This document shows positions 1 to 7,774 of a DNA stretch of 34,934 bases, piece by piece (within the stretch, counting starts at the first letter, position 1; each line of letters starts with the position of its first letter). The translations under genes were made by a program, and so were the position numbers. Location: the NCBI GenBank assembly GCA_016936735.1, contig JAFGXH010000176.1:1-34934 (forward strand), written 5' to 3'. Source of the stretch: a bacterium (GTDB lineage: Bacteria > UBP6 > JAFGXH01). The notes below the pieces were generated by a model, which was not told the DNA's origin, ran no database searches, and was given only the letters and a program-made list of their open reading frames with translations.

Positions 1-168
1 AATCTCTTTTATTACCGAATTTTTACAAACAAACTTTCTTCCTCCTTTAAAAACAATTTCAGAACCATCAAAAAATATAACATCAAAAAAGGTAAAATTA
101 GTAAAAAATTTTAGATTTATATCTGTAATAATATCTAAAATTGATATAAATTTTTTACCCTGCTTCAT
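1..168 (-). CDS. 5' part of an unknown protein, cut by window edge
   Basis: This reading frame is not in the ORF track. On the minus strand an ATG at 168 is preceded by GGAGG about 10 nt upstream, and the frame stays open for 56 codons to the window edge (MKQGKKFISI... to ...SVIKEI). The visible part is rich in Phe, Ile and Lys with no signal peptide, membrane segment or motif that I recognise. It is divergent from the peptidase gene at 428. The good ribosome binding site and open frame support a real gene, but the product cannot be named from 56 residues. Confidence 0.55.
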   Translation of the reverse strand, partial: MKQGKKFISILDIITDINLKFFTNFTFFDVIFFDGSEIVFKGGRKFVCKNSVIKEI

Positions 169-312
169 GTTAAAATAGTTCCTCCAAAACTCTATATACT
201 ATTCGATTTTTTTTGAATTTATTTTAGTTTAAAAAAAATTTAAATTTTTTATTTAAATAGTTATTCAGAAAAGTTTTGAAAAATAGCCTAAATAATGCTA
301 AAAATAGATGAA

Positions 313-334
313 GATAAAAGAGTTAGCTTTTATC
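313..334. other. Small inverted repeat in divergent intergenic region
   Basis: GATAAAAG and CTTTTATC are separated by 6 nt, an 8-bp dyad in the roughly 260-bp AT-rich gap between the divergent gene start at 168 and the P1 peptidase. It has no adjacent T-tract on the plus strand. It could be a weak operator or chance in AT-rich DNA; I see nothing else convincing in this gap. Confidence 0.25.
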
Positions 335-427
335 ATTTAAAAAGTAATATTAATTATTTTTTACAAAATAATTTAAAAATAACTTTTTAATTAAGTTTTT
401 AAATAAATATTATTTGGGAAATTTTAT

Positions 428-1567
428 ATGATCAAAAATACATCATCTAAGCAGGCTGAGTCAAAACGTTTTACATTAAGGGAGCTTGATTTAAGTATTG
501 GTCGTTTTCCAACAGGAAAATATAATGCAATAACAGATGTAAAAGGTGTAAAGGTTGGACATGTAACTCATATTATTGATAATATCCATGTTCCAGGAAC
601 AACAGAAAATAGCTCTGTAAGAAGTGGAGTTACAGCAATTATACCATTATCATCAGATGCAATTTATAAAAAAAGATTGGTTGCTGGGGGATTTATTCTT
701 AATGGAATTGGAGAGATGACAGGTTTAACTCAAGTTATGGAGTGGGGTTGGCTTGAGACACCAATTTTATTAACAAATACAATGTCTATTGGAAGTGTTC
801 ATCAAGGAGTAATTCAACATACAATAAAAAAACATCCTGAATTGGGAACAAAAACAGATGTAATAATTCCTGTAATTGGAGAAACAGATGACTCTTTTCT
901 TAATGATGTAAGAATCCCATCTGTTAAACCTAGTGATGCAGAGAGAGCAATTAAAATTGCTAAAGGTGGTTTTGTAAGGCAGGGTTCTGTTGGTGCTGGC
1001 ACAGGAATGACAACTCTTGATTTTGCTGGTGGAATTGGAACATCATCAAGAGTTATTCCCTACAATATTGGAGGTTATACTGTTGGAGTTCTTGTTTTAT
1101 CAAATTTTGGTCATATGGTTAATCTAACCTTGGATGGTGCTGTTATTGGAAGAGATTTAGAGAGACATTATGATAGTGCAAGAATGAGAAAATTTAATTA
1201 TGGCTCAATTATTGTTGTTGTTGCAACAGATGCACCACTATTAGCAAGTCAATTAAATAGAATTGCAAAAAGGGCTGCTCTTGGAGTTGGTAGAGCTGGC
1301 TCTTTTGCTGCATCAACAAGTGGAGAGATAATGATTGCTTTTTCAACAGCAAATAAAATAAATAGAGAGGAGGCTGGTTCAAATAAAACTCTCTCTATAA
1401 ATTTTATAAGTGATGCTGTTTTAAATCCAATTTATGAGGCAGTTATAGAAGCAACAGAGGAGGCTATAATGAATGCAATCTTCTGTTCAGGTGGAGTAAA
1501 AGGACGAAATAATCACTACTCTCCTCCTATTCCTTATGATTTAGTTTTGAAATACTTAAAAAGATAG
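428..1567 (+). CDS. P1 family (DmpA/BapA-type) aminopeptidase
   Basis: The product is a self-processing N-terminal-nucleophile hydrolase of peptidase family S58/P1, whose members include L-aminopeptidase/D-Ala-esterase DmpA and the beta-peptidyl aminopeptidases. The family N-terminus (NAITDVKGVKVGH at about 33-45) and the long Gly-rich body with NFG near 226-228 are present. The precursor is expected to cleave before the nucleophile Ser at about residue 260 in YGSIIVVVATDAPL, followed by a C-terminal part with GVGRAGSFAASTSGE. At 379 residues the length is normal. There is no signal peptide, so it is probably cytoplasmic. The Shine-Dalgarno is weak (GGGAA). It stands alone upstream of ppdK with its own spacing. 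Family assignment is secure; D-, L- or beta-amino-acid specificity cannot be read from sequence. Confidence 0.9.
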   Translation: MIKNTSSKQAESKRFTLRELDLSIGRFPTGKYNAITDVKGVKVGHVTHIIDNIHVPGTTENSSVRSGVTAIIPLSSDAIYKKRLVAGGFILNGIGEMTGLTQVMEWGWLETPILLTNTMSIGSVHQGVIQHTIKKHPELGTKTDVIIPVIGETDDSFLNDVRIPSVKPSDAERAIKIAKGGFVRQGSVGAGTGMTTLDFAGGIGTSSRVIPYNIGGYTVGVLVLSNFGHMVNLTLDGAVIGRDLERHYDSARMRKFNYGSIIVVVATDAPLLASQLNRIAKRAALGVGRAGSFAASTSGEIMIAFSTANKINREEAGSNKTLSINFISDAVLNPIYEAVIEATEEAIMNAIFCSGGVKGRNNHYSPPIPYDLVLKYLKR

Positions 1568-1673
1568 AGTTTAAAACTATGTTATCTTTTTTAAACTACT
1601 ACTAATAATTATAAAATATTCTTCACATATTATTACAAAAAAATACAATTTTTATTTATAAAATCGATAAATC

Positions 1674-1702
1674 TTGTTTTTACATGAGTAATGTGATATA
1701 TT
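1674..1702 (+). promoter_or_regulatory. Promoter of ppdK with extended -10
   Basis: TTGTTT (1674-1679), a 17-bp spacer and TATATT (1697-1702), with TG one base before the -10 hexamer. Predicted transcription start is near 1709, downstream of the ORF-track start at 1706, so this promoter argues for the ATG at 1739 as the ppdK start. Confidence 0.65.
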
Positions 1703-1738
1703 CTCTTGTCTATGATTGTTCTTCTAAAGGAGTTTTTA

Positions 1739-4402
1739 ATGACTAAAAAGTATGTTTATTTTTTTGGAAAAGGTGAGTCTGAAGGTAATGCTTCAATGAA
1801 AGCTATTCTTGGTGGAAAAGGTGCAAATCTTGCAGATATGGCTGAAGCAGGAGTTCCTGTTCCTCCAGGATTTACAATTACTACAGAGGTTTGTGAACAT
1901 TTTTCAAAAAATGCTGGAACATATCCAGAGGGTTTAAATGAAACAGTTGCTCAATATGTTAAAAGAGTTGAAACTGCAACAAGTTTTGAATTTGGAAATC
2001 CAACTAACCCTCTTCTTTTCTCTGTTCGCTCTGGAGCTGCTGTATCTATGCCAGGTATGATGGATACTATCTTAAATCTTGGAATTAATGATGCTGTTGC
2101 AAAAGGTATTGCAGAGAAAACAGGAAATCCACGTTTTGCTTGGGACTCTTATCGTCGTTTTATTCAAATGTTTGGTGATGTTGCAATGGATGTTCCTCAT
2201 CATGCTTTTGAAAAAGCTCTTGATTCTGTAAAAGCAAAAAAAGTTAATGAACTTGGAAAATCGGTTCATGAAATTAAAGATACAGATTTAAATGCAACAG
2301 ATCTTCAAGATGTTGTTGAGGCTTATAAAGCGGTTTACCGCAAATATAAAGGAACTGACTTCCCTACAGATCCAATGGTTCAATTATGGCATGCAGTTGC
2401 TGCAGTTTTCCGTTCTTGGGATAATGATCGTGCAGTTGCTTATCGTGAACTTAATGATATAAAAGGTTTGATTGGAACAGCTGTTAATGTTCAATCAATG
2501 GTTTTTGGAAATATGGGTGAAACATCAGCAACTGGTGTTGGTTTTACTCGTAATCCATCAAATGGTGAGAAAGAGTTTTATGGTGAATTTCTTGTAAATG
2601 CTCAAGGAGAGGATGTTGTTGCTGGTATTCGTACTCCACTTCCAATCATTGAACTTGAAAAAGTTATGCCTGCTGCATTCAAACAATTAAAAGATATTAC
2701 AGATAGTCTTGAACTTCGTTATAGAGATATTCAAGATTTTGAATTTACAATTCAAGAGGGAACTCTATACATGCTTCAAACAAGAAATGGTAAAAGAACT
2801 GTTCCTGCAGCAGTTAAAATTGCTGTTGATATGGTTGAAGAGGGACTTATCACTAAAGAAGAGGCTGTTCTTCGTGTTAATGCAAATGATTTAACACAAC
2901 TTCTTTTACCTATTTTCGAATCAAAAGCAAGAGAAAATGCAACTATTTTAGCATCAGGAATTAATGCATCTCCAGGTGCTTCAGTTGGTGTTGTTGTTTT
3001 TAATGCAGAAGATGCTGAGAAAGAGGCTGCAGAAGGAAAAGATGTTATTCTTGTTCGTATTGAGACATCTCCAGAAGATATTCGTGGTATGGCTGCCTCT
3101 AAAGGTATTTTAACTGCACGTGGTGGTGCAACATCTCATGCAGCTGTTGTTGCAAGAGGTATGGGAAAATGTTGTGTTGCAGGTGCTGGTGATTTAATGA
3201 TTGATTATGAAAAAAACTTAATGGTTGTTTCTGGTCAAACAATTAAATATGGTGATGTAATATCTCTTGATGGAACAACAGGTCATGTTCTTCTTGGAAC
3301 AGTTCCAACAATTAAACCAGAACTTTCTGGAAATTTTGCAAAACTGATGACTTGGGCTGATGAAATTCGTGGTGATTTTAAAATTCGTACAAATGCTGAT
3401 ACACCTCATGATGCAGCAGTTGCTATCTCTTTTGGTGCAGAAGGTATTGGACTTTGTCGTACAGAGCATATGTTTTTTGAAGAGGATAGAATTGACTATG
3501 TTCGTGAAATGATTCTTGCAAATGATGAAGCTGGTCGTAGAAAACCTCTTGCTGAATTGAAAAAAATGCAGAAAAAAGATTTCTTAGGAATTCTTGAAGC
3601 AATGAAAGGACTTCCTGTGACTATTCGTTTATTAGATCCACCTCTTCATGAATTCTTACCTCATACAGAAGAACAGATTGTTGAGCTTGCTTATAAAATT
3701 AATCGTAATCCTGTTCGTATTAAAGAGCGTGTTGAACAACTTCATGAATTTAATCCAATGTTAGGACATCGTGGTGTTCGTCTTGGAATTACATATCCTG
3801 AAATTTATGAAATGCAAATTGAAGCAATTCTTGAAGCAGCAGCAGAATTAGTTGCAAAAGGTGTTGATGCAAGACCAGAAATTATGATTCCTCTTGTTGG
3901 AGATGTTTCTGAATTTACACCTTTTGAAAAAATGACACGTTCAATTGCTGAAAATGTTATGAAAAAATATGGTGTTAATTTCCATTATCTTGTTGGAACA
4001 ATGATTGAGGTTCCAAGAGCTGCTATGACAGCTGATGAGATTGCAACTCAAGCTGAATTCTTCTCTTTTGGAACAAATGATTTAACTCAAATGGGTGCTG
4101 GTTTTTCACGTGATGATGCTGGTTCTTTCCTTAAAGAGTATGTTCACCAAGGTATTTATGATAAAGATCCTTTCCAAGTTCTTGATCAGAAAGGAATTGG
4201 ACGTTTAATTCAAAGTGCTGTTCAATATGGAAAATCAACTCGTCCAAATATCAAACTTGGTATTTGTGGTGAGCATGGTGGTGAACCAAGTTCAATAGAG
4301 TTCTGTTATAAAACAGGTTTAAACTATGTATCTTGTTCTCCTTACCGTGTTCCTACAGCACGTTTAGCTGCAGCTCAAGCAGTTGTTAAAAATAAAAAAT
4401 AA
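1739..4402 (+). CDS. ppdK: Pyruvate, phosphate dikinase
   Basis: PPDK interconverts pyruvate + ATP + Pi and PEP + AMP + PPi, a cytoplasmic step in PPi-linked glycolysis and gluconeogenesis. The N-terminal ATP-grasp domain carries GGKGANLADM and SVRSGAAVSMPGMMDT. The phosphohistidine domain has RGGATSHAAVVARG with the catalytic His at about 467. The C-terminal PEP/pyruvate TIM barrel has FSFGTNDLTQM and GICGEHGGEPSS with the catalytic Cys. I chose ATG 1739 (887 aa, typical length) over 1706 because AAAGGAG lies 7 nt upstream and the predicted transcription start falls after 1706. The gene visibly uses CGT for Arg far more than its neighbours, which prefer AGA, consistent with high expression. 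It is monocistronic between its own promoter and a strong terminator. Confidence 0.97.
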   Translation: MTKKYVYFFGKGESEGNASMKAILGGKGANLADMAEAGVPVPPGFTITTEVCEHFSKNAGTYPEGLNETVAQYVKRVETATSFEFGNPTNPLLFSVRSGAAVSMPGMMDTILNLGINDAVAKGIAEKTGNPRFAWDSYRRFIQMFGDVAMDVPHHAFEKALDSVKAKKVNELGKSVHEIKDTDLNATDLQDVVEAYKAVYRKYKGTDFPTDPMVQLWHAVAAVFRSWDNDRAVAYRELNDIKGLIGTAVNVQSMVFGNMGETSATGVGFTRNPSNGEKEFYGEFLVNAQGEDVVAGIRTPLPIIELEKVMPAAFKQLKDITDSLELRYRDIQDFEFTIQEGTLYMLQTRNGKRTVPAAVKIAVDMVEEGLITKEEAVLRVNANDLTQLLLPIFESKARENATILASGINASPGASVGVVVFNAEDAEKEAAEGKDVILVRIETSPEDIRGMAASKGILTARGGATSHAAVVARGMGKCCVAGAGDLMIDYEKNLMVVSGQTIKYGDVISLDGTTGHVLLGTVPTIKPELSGNFAKLMTWADEIRGDFKIRTNADTPHDAAVAISFGAEGIGLCRTEHMFFEEDRIDYVREMILANDEAGRRKPLAELKKMQKKDFLGILEAMKGLPVTIRLLDPPLHEFLPHTEEQIVELAYKINRNPVRIKERVEQLHEFNPMLGHRGVRLGITYPEIYEMQIEAILEAAAELVAKGVDARPEIMIPLVGDVSEFTPFEKMTRSIAENVMKKYGVNFHYLVGTMIEVPRAAMTADEIATQAEFFSFGTNDLTQMGAGFSRDDAGSFLKEYVHQGIYDKDPFQVLDQKGIGRLIQSAVQYGKSTRPNIKLGICGEHGGEPSSIEFCYKTGLNYVSCSPYRVPTARLAAAQAVVKNKK

Positions 4403-4424
4403 TCTATAACATTATAGTTTAGAT

Positions 4425-4452
4425 AAAAAAGGGAGCAATTGCTCCCTTTTTT
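4425..4452. terminator. Bidirectional Rho-independent terminator
   Basis: A6-GGGAGCAATTGCTCCC-T6 is a perfect palindrome flanked by A and T runs. It lies between the convergent ppdK (+) and prfH (-) and can serve both strands. Confidence 0.92.
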
Positions 4453-4456
4453 ATTA

Positions 4457-5071
4457 TTAATAAATTTTAAATGCCTCTCCTCTTTTGAGTTTATAATGTT
4501 GTTTCCAAAGTTTCTCCTGAGATTTTTCCGATTTCTCAATTTTTGTTGAGTTTAAAGCATTTAATAGTCTTGCTAAAGCAAGTTTTTTATTTCTATATTG
4601 AGATCTCTCCTCTCTTGCAATAACAGATATTCCTGTTGGGATATGAGTTACTCTAACTGCAGACTCTGTTTTATTTTGGTGTTGACCACCAGGACCTCCA
4701 GCTCTCATTGTCTCAATTTTAATATTTGTTAAATCAATATCCTCATCTTTTGGTGGTTCTAATAAAAGAGTATCAATAAACCAGTTTTTTCTTTTATGTT
4801 GTGGTCTAAAGCTACTTTGAAATCTATATTGAACTGTTCCAGACTCTAATTTTAATAAATCAACCAATTTTTTATCAATAGATAAAAGAATTGATTTTGG
4901 AAGAGTCTCATTAAAATTTTCCCATTTTATAATATCAATAGATAATCTCTCTTTTTTTGCTTCAGATACTATTGATTCATAAAATTTTTTAACAGCTAAA
5001 CAGCACTCTATTGGTCCTGTTCCACTACTTATTTGAATCCATAATAGATTCTCATCTTTATATAAACTCAT
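4457..5071 (-). CDS. prfH: Peptide chain release factor homolog PrfH
   Basis: PrfH is a class I release factor paralog that lacks stop-codon recognition domains. It releases peptides from ribosomes whose decoding centre has been cut, allowing the partner RtcB to reseal the 16S rRNA (PrfH-RtcB repair, described by the Huang laboratory). The peptidyl-hydrolase domain shows AGGPGGQHQNKTESAVR at about 128-144, containing the GGQ tripeptide, and a downstream basic segment (EERSQYRNKKLALARL). At 204 residues it matches stand-alone PrfH, much shorter than RF1/RF2 (about 360). GAGG sits 6 nt before the ATG. It is 124 nt downstream of rtcB on the same strand, with a hairpin between them. The pairing with rtcB makes PrfH the clear choice over ArfB. 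Confidence 0.92.
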   Translation of the reverse strand: MSLYKDENLLWIQISSGTGPIECCLAVKKFYESIVSEAKKERLSIDIIKWENFNETLPKSILLSIDKKLVDLLKLESGTVQYRFQSSFRPQHKRKNWFIDTLLLEPPKDEDIDLTNIKIETMRAGGPGGQHQNKTESAVRVTHIPTGISVIAREERSQYRNKKLALARLLNALNSTKIEKSEKSQEKLWKQHYKLKRGEAFKIY

Positions 5072-5093
5072 ATTAACCTCAAAATTAAATATT

Positions 5094-5143
5094 AAAAAAA
5101 GAGATTCTACTTTTTACAAAAAATAGATACAAATAGAATCTCT
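5094..5143 (-). terminator. Hairpin plus T-tract between rtcB and prfH
   Basis: Read on the minus strand, AGAGATTCTA and TAGAATCTC(T) form a 9-10 bp stem around a loop of about 24 nt and are followed by T7. It resembles a partial terminator or an mRNA processing hairpin that could set the rtcB:prfH ratio. The long loop makes strong termination doubtful. Confidence 0.5.
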
Positions 5144-5195
5144 TCATTTAAATAGATATTTTCAACTAAAAATAACTTTTTTTATTAAAGATATT

Positions 5196-6542
5196 TTAAT
5201 CTAAATCAGATTCATAGTTTTCAACCATTTTTTTAACAAAATATCGCTCTCTTGAGCGTTCTCTTTTTTTGTTATATTTTTTATCTAATCGATTCTCCTC
5301 TCTCTGTTTTTTATCTGTTTTTGATGAGATATCTTTCATATTATATAGAGGTGATATCATATCAATTAACTCTCCAGATGGTTCAATAGAGTCAAGAATG
5401 AAGTTAGAATCTTTATATGCAAAAGGTGATTCATCAATAGTGGAAGAGCATACTGATGATGAATAGATTCCACTCATTGCTTTTTTAAATGATGATAATG
5501 TTATCTCATTTTTTGAGTCTGCTCTACTTTTTAATCTTCCAGCACCATGTGGAGCAGAGTAGTTCCATTCTGGATTTGATAAACCACTCATTATTGCAAT
5601 TCCATCTCTCATATTAAATGGAAGAATAAATTTAGAATCTTTATATGAACGAATGGCCCCTTTTCGAATAATCCAATCATTAAAATCAATATAGTTATGA
5701 GTTGATTCAATAGTATCTACAATTGATTCAAAATCAATATCTAAAGAGTTTAAAATCTGAGTTGCAATGGTTTTTCTATTTATTTTTGCATAAAATTGTG
5801 TAAAAACCATGTCAATAAGATAATCCTCTAAATTTTCTCCCTCAAGAAAAGATAGCTCTTTAGTAAATCCACTTGGAACAATCCCCTTTTTTTGATGATA
5901 AGTTGCAACAGATTGTCCTAAATGTCTACTTCCTGTATGAATAGTAAGCCAAGTTTTTCCTAGTTCACTTATTCCAATCTCAATAAAATGATTTCCACCA
6001 CCAAGTGTTCCTAATGAGTTTTTTATTGTTCTAAAATCCTCTCCAATTTTTTTTGCAAAATTTTGTACCCATTCAGAATTAATCTCTGGTAATTCAATTG
6101 CCCTTCCATATCTATTTTTATAACTCATTACAAATTTTCTCATCTCCTCATTAAGAGCTTTCCAAGGAAAATCTTTATCAAAATTTATAATTGATTTAAA
6201 ATGGATTGAACCTCCAGTAGGTATAGAGTCTCTTATTTGATTATCAATTTTTTTCCAATCAATCTCTGTTTTATCAATATTATTAAATATATCACCTAAA
6301 GAGATTGATAACATTCCACATCCAATATCAACACCAACAACTGCAGGAACAATTTTATCACTAGTCTCCATTGTAAAACCAACAACAGCACCCTTTCCAA
6401 CATGTGTATCTGGCATTATTGCAACTCTATTTGTAAATGCTGGATGATTAATTAATCTATGAATCTGTTTTATTGTCTCTGCATCAGCATTATTGATTGT
6501 TAAATATGCTGATGTATATTTTCCATGCAAATTATAGCCCAT
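5196..6542 (-). CDS. rtcB: RNA-splicing ligase RtcB (RtcB2-like)
   Basis: RtcB is a GTP- and Mn-dependent ligase joining 2',3'-cyclic-phosphate and 5'-OH RNA ends; beside prfH its expected substrate is cleaved 16S rRNA. In the 448-residue form, the family metal and nucleotide motifs are VVGVDIGCGM (Cys at about 75), LGGGNHFIEIG (His about 185), HTGSRHLGQ (His about 202) and APHGAGR, with the guanylylated His at about 332. After the usual C-terminal end (SPLYNMKD) there is an extra, highly charged tail of about 40 residues rich in Lys, Arg and Glu. The ORF track starts at a GTG (6584); I prefer ATG 6542 because GGAG lies just upstream and MGYNLHGKY fits the family N-terminus. No RtcR or sigma-54 signal is visible. 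Confidence 0.94.
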   Translation of the reverse strand: MGYNLHGKYTSAYLTINNADAETIKQIHRLINHPAFTNRVAIMPDTHVGKGAVVGFTMETSDKIVPAVVGVDIGCGMLSISLGDIFNNIDKTEIDWKKIDNQIRDSIPTGGSIHFKSIINFDKDFPWKALNEEMRKFVMSYKNRYGRAIELPEINSEWVQNFAKKIGEDFRTIKNSLGTLGGGNHFIEIGISELGKTWLTIHTGSRHLGQSVATYHQKKGIVPSGFTKELSFLEGENLEDYLIDMVFTQFYAKINRKTIATQILNSLDIDFESIVDTIESTHNYIDFNDWIIRKGAIRSYKDSKFILPFNMRDGIAIMSGLSNPEWNYSAPHGAGRLKSRADSKNEITLSSFKKAMSGIYSSSVCSSTIDESPFAYKDSNFILDSIEPSGELIDMISPLYNMKDISSKTDKKQREENRLDKKYNKKRERSRERYFVKKMVENYESDLD

Positions 6543-6679
6543 TATAGCTCCAATAAAATCTATAGTTTGATTATGTTTTACCACTATTGATATTATTAAA
6601 TTATATTTTTTATCAAATAGTATAATAAAAATATCAAACTAATTGGTTAAATTTTCTGTACCACTTTTTTTAGATTTTT

Positions 6680-6776
6680 TGATTGAATAGAACCCAGCAC
6701 AAATGCCTTACTTTGATATTCTACTCTAGTTGATATGACTCTGCATGGCTATCCTCCTTTGTGGATAGGGGTAAAC
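6680..6776 (-). other. GC-richer leader block upstream of rtcB, possible ncRNA or leader ORF
   Basis: Within the 278-nt gap between rsgA and rtcB, this stretch is clearly less AT-rich than its surroundings. On the minus strand CTATCC...GGATAG can form a 6-bp hairpin. An 8-nt Shine-Dalgarno AAAGGAGG (6753-6760) sits 6 nt before ATG CAG AGT CAT ATC AAC TAG (6746-6726), a six-codon ORF. I do not recognise a known RNA family or insertion sequence. It could be a leader peptide, a small structured RNA or a decayed repeat. Confidence 0.3.
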
Positions 6777-6820
6777 GATTTTTAAATTATAACATAAAAA
6801 AAATAAAATACAAGATATTT

Positions 6821-7753
6821 CTACTCCTCCTCTATAAATTTTGTTGGATTTGTAAGAATATTTATATAGTTTTCAAATCTTATTTGCTCTATTTTTCCAT
6901 TCAAATATGCCTCTTTTACTCCACATTGATTCTCATGTGTGTGGGTACAATTTGGATATTTACACCCAGAAAGAAATGGATAAAACTCCTCATAATGCTT
7001 TTTTATATCAATATCTGTGATACTATCTAATCCAAAACCATAAATTCCTGGAGAATCAATAATATAGCCACCATTTTTTAAAGGGATAAGTCTTGTTGAA
7101 CGGGTTGTATGTGTTCCTCTTGCCCCTTTTTCAGATATATCTCCAACTTTTTGAGGAAGATCTGGTTCCATTAAATTCACAATTGTTGATTTTCCAACAC
7201 CTGATGTTCCAGAAAAAAGGGTGATAGAGTTTTTGATTAGCTCTTTTAGTGAATCAAAACCTGTTTTATTTGTTGCTGATGTAAAAAATATAGGAATGTT
7301 CATATCTCTATATGGTTTTAGTGGTAAAGATTCAATAAACTCATTATCAACTAAGTCTGCTTTATTAAAAACAATAATAGGTGGAATCTCATATTTATCT
7401 GCAGTTATTAGATATCTATCAATAAGCTCCCATTGAATATCTGGATTTTTTAAAGATGTTACAACTCCTAAAAAATCTATATTTGATGCAATAACTTGAG
7501 AGATATGTGTTAAAAAAGGGTCTCTTCTTGATATCTGATTTCTTCTCTCCTCTCTTGATTCAAAAATATATGATTTTGATTTCGAATCGAAATAGATATT
7601 TATTAAATCACCAACAGCAACAGGTGAACGCTCTGTTTTCTCTTTATGTAAAACTGAACCAGGCACCTTTATTTTTACTCTTTTATTATCAAGAAAAGAT
7701 ATAATCTCCCCTCTATGAATCTCTGTTACAACAACCCTTTTTTTCTCTTTCAC
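6821..7753 (-). CDS. rsgA: Ribosome small-subunit-dependent GTPase RsgA
   Basis: RsgA (YjeQ) is a circularly permuted GTPase that checks late 30S subunit maturation. An N-terminal OB-fold is followed by the permuted order of G motifs: NKAD (G4), then SGTSGVGKST (G1), then DSPGIYGFG (G3). A C-terminal zinc site CKYPNCTHTHENQC completes the family pattern C-x4-C-x-H-x5-C. Length (310 aa) is normal. The start is GTG at 7753 with AGGAG 7 nt upstream. It lies 21 nt downstream of the UbiB-like gene, so the two are probably cotranscribed, with rtcB-prfH further down on the same strand. A ribosome maturation factor next to the 16S repair pair is a suggestive but possibly accidental neighbourhood. Confidence 0.95.
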   Translation of the reverse strand: MKEKKRVVVTEIHRGEIISFLDNKRVKIKVPGSVLHKEKTERSPVAVGDLINIYFDSKSKSYIFESREERRNQISRRDPFLTHISQVIASNIDFLGVVTSLKNPDIQWELIDRYLITADKYEIPPIIVFNKADLVDNEFIESLPLKPYRDMNIPIFFTSATNKTGFDSLKELIKNSITLFSGTSGVGKSTIVNLMEPDLPQKVGDISEKGARGTHTTRSTRLIPLKNGGYIIDSPGIYGFGLDSITDIDIKKHYEEFYPFLSGCKYPNCTHTHENQCGVKEAYLNGKIEQIRFENYINILTNPTKFIEEE

Positions 7754-7774
7754 TAACTCTCCTGTTTTAAGATT

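Noticed and set aside
1706-1738. Upstream start of ppdK in the ORF track
   Set aside because: The predicted transcription start is near 1709, and a good Shine-Dalgarno serves ATG 1739.
4457-5071. ArfB-type rescue hydrolase or truncated RF2
   Set aside because: The GGPGGQHQNKTESAVR motif, 204-aa length and partner rtcB fit PrfH.
6543-6584. GTG start of rtcB in the ORF track
   Set aside because: It has no Shine-Dalgarno, whereas ATG 6542 has GGAG and the family-like N-terminus.
6585-6700. T-box-like string GTGGTAC on the minus strand before rtcB
   Set aside because: It matches only part of the T-box consensus; there is no specifier loop, terminator/antiterminator pair or aminoacyl-tRNA-related gene downstream.
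6761-7030. 89-aa plus-strand ORF opposite rsgA
   Set aside because: It lies mostly antisense to the well-supported rsgA frame, and its sequence is hydrophobic as expected from the complement of AT-rich coding DNA. No Shine-Dalgarno or motif.
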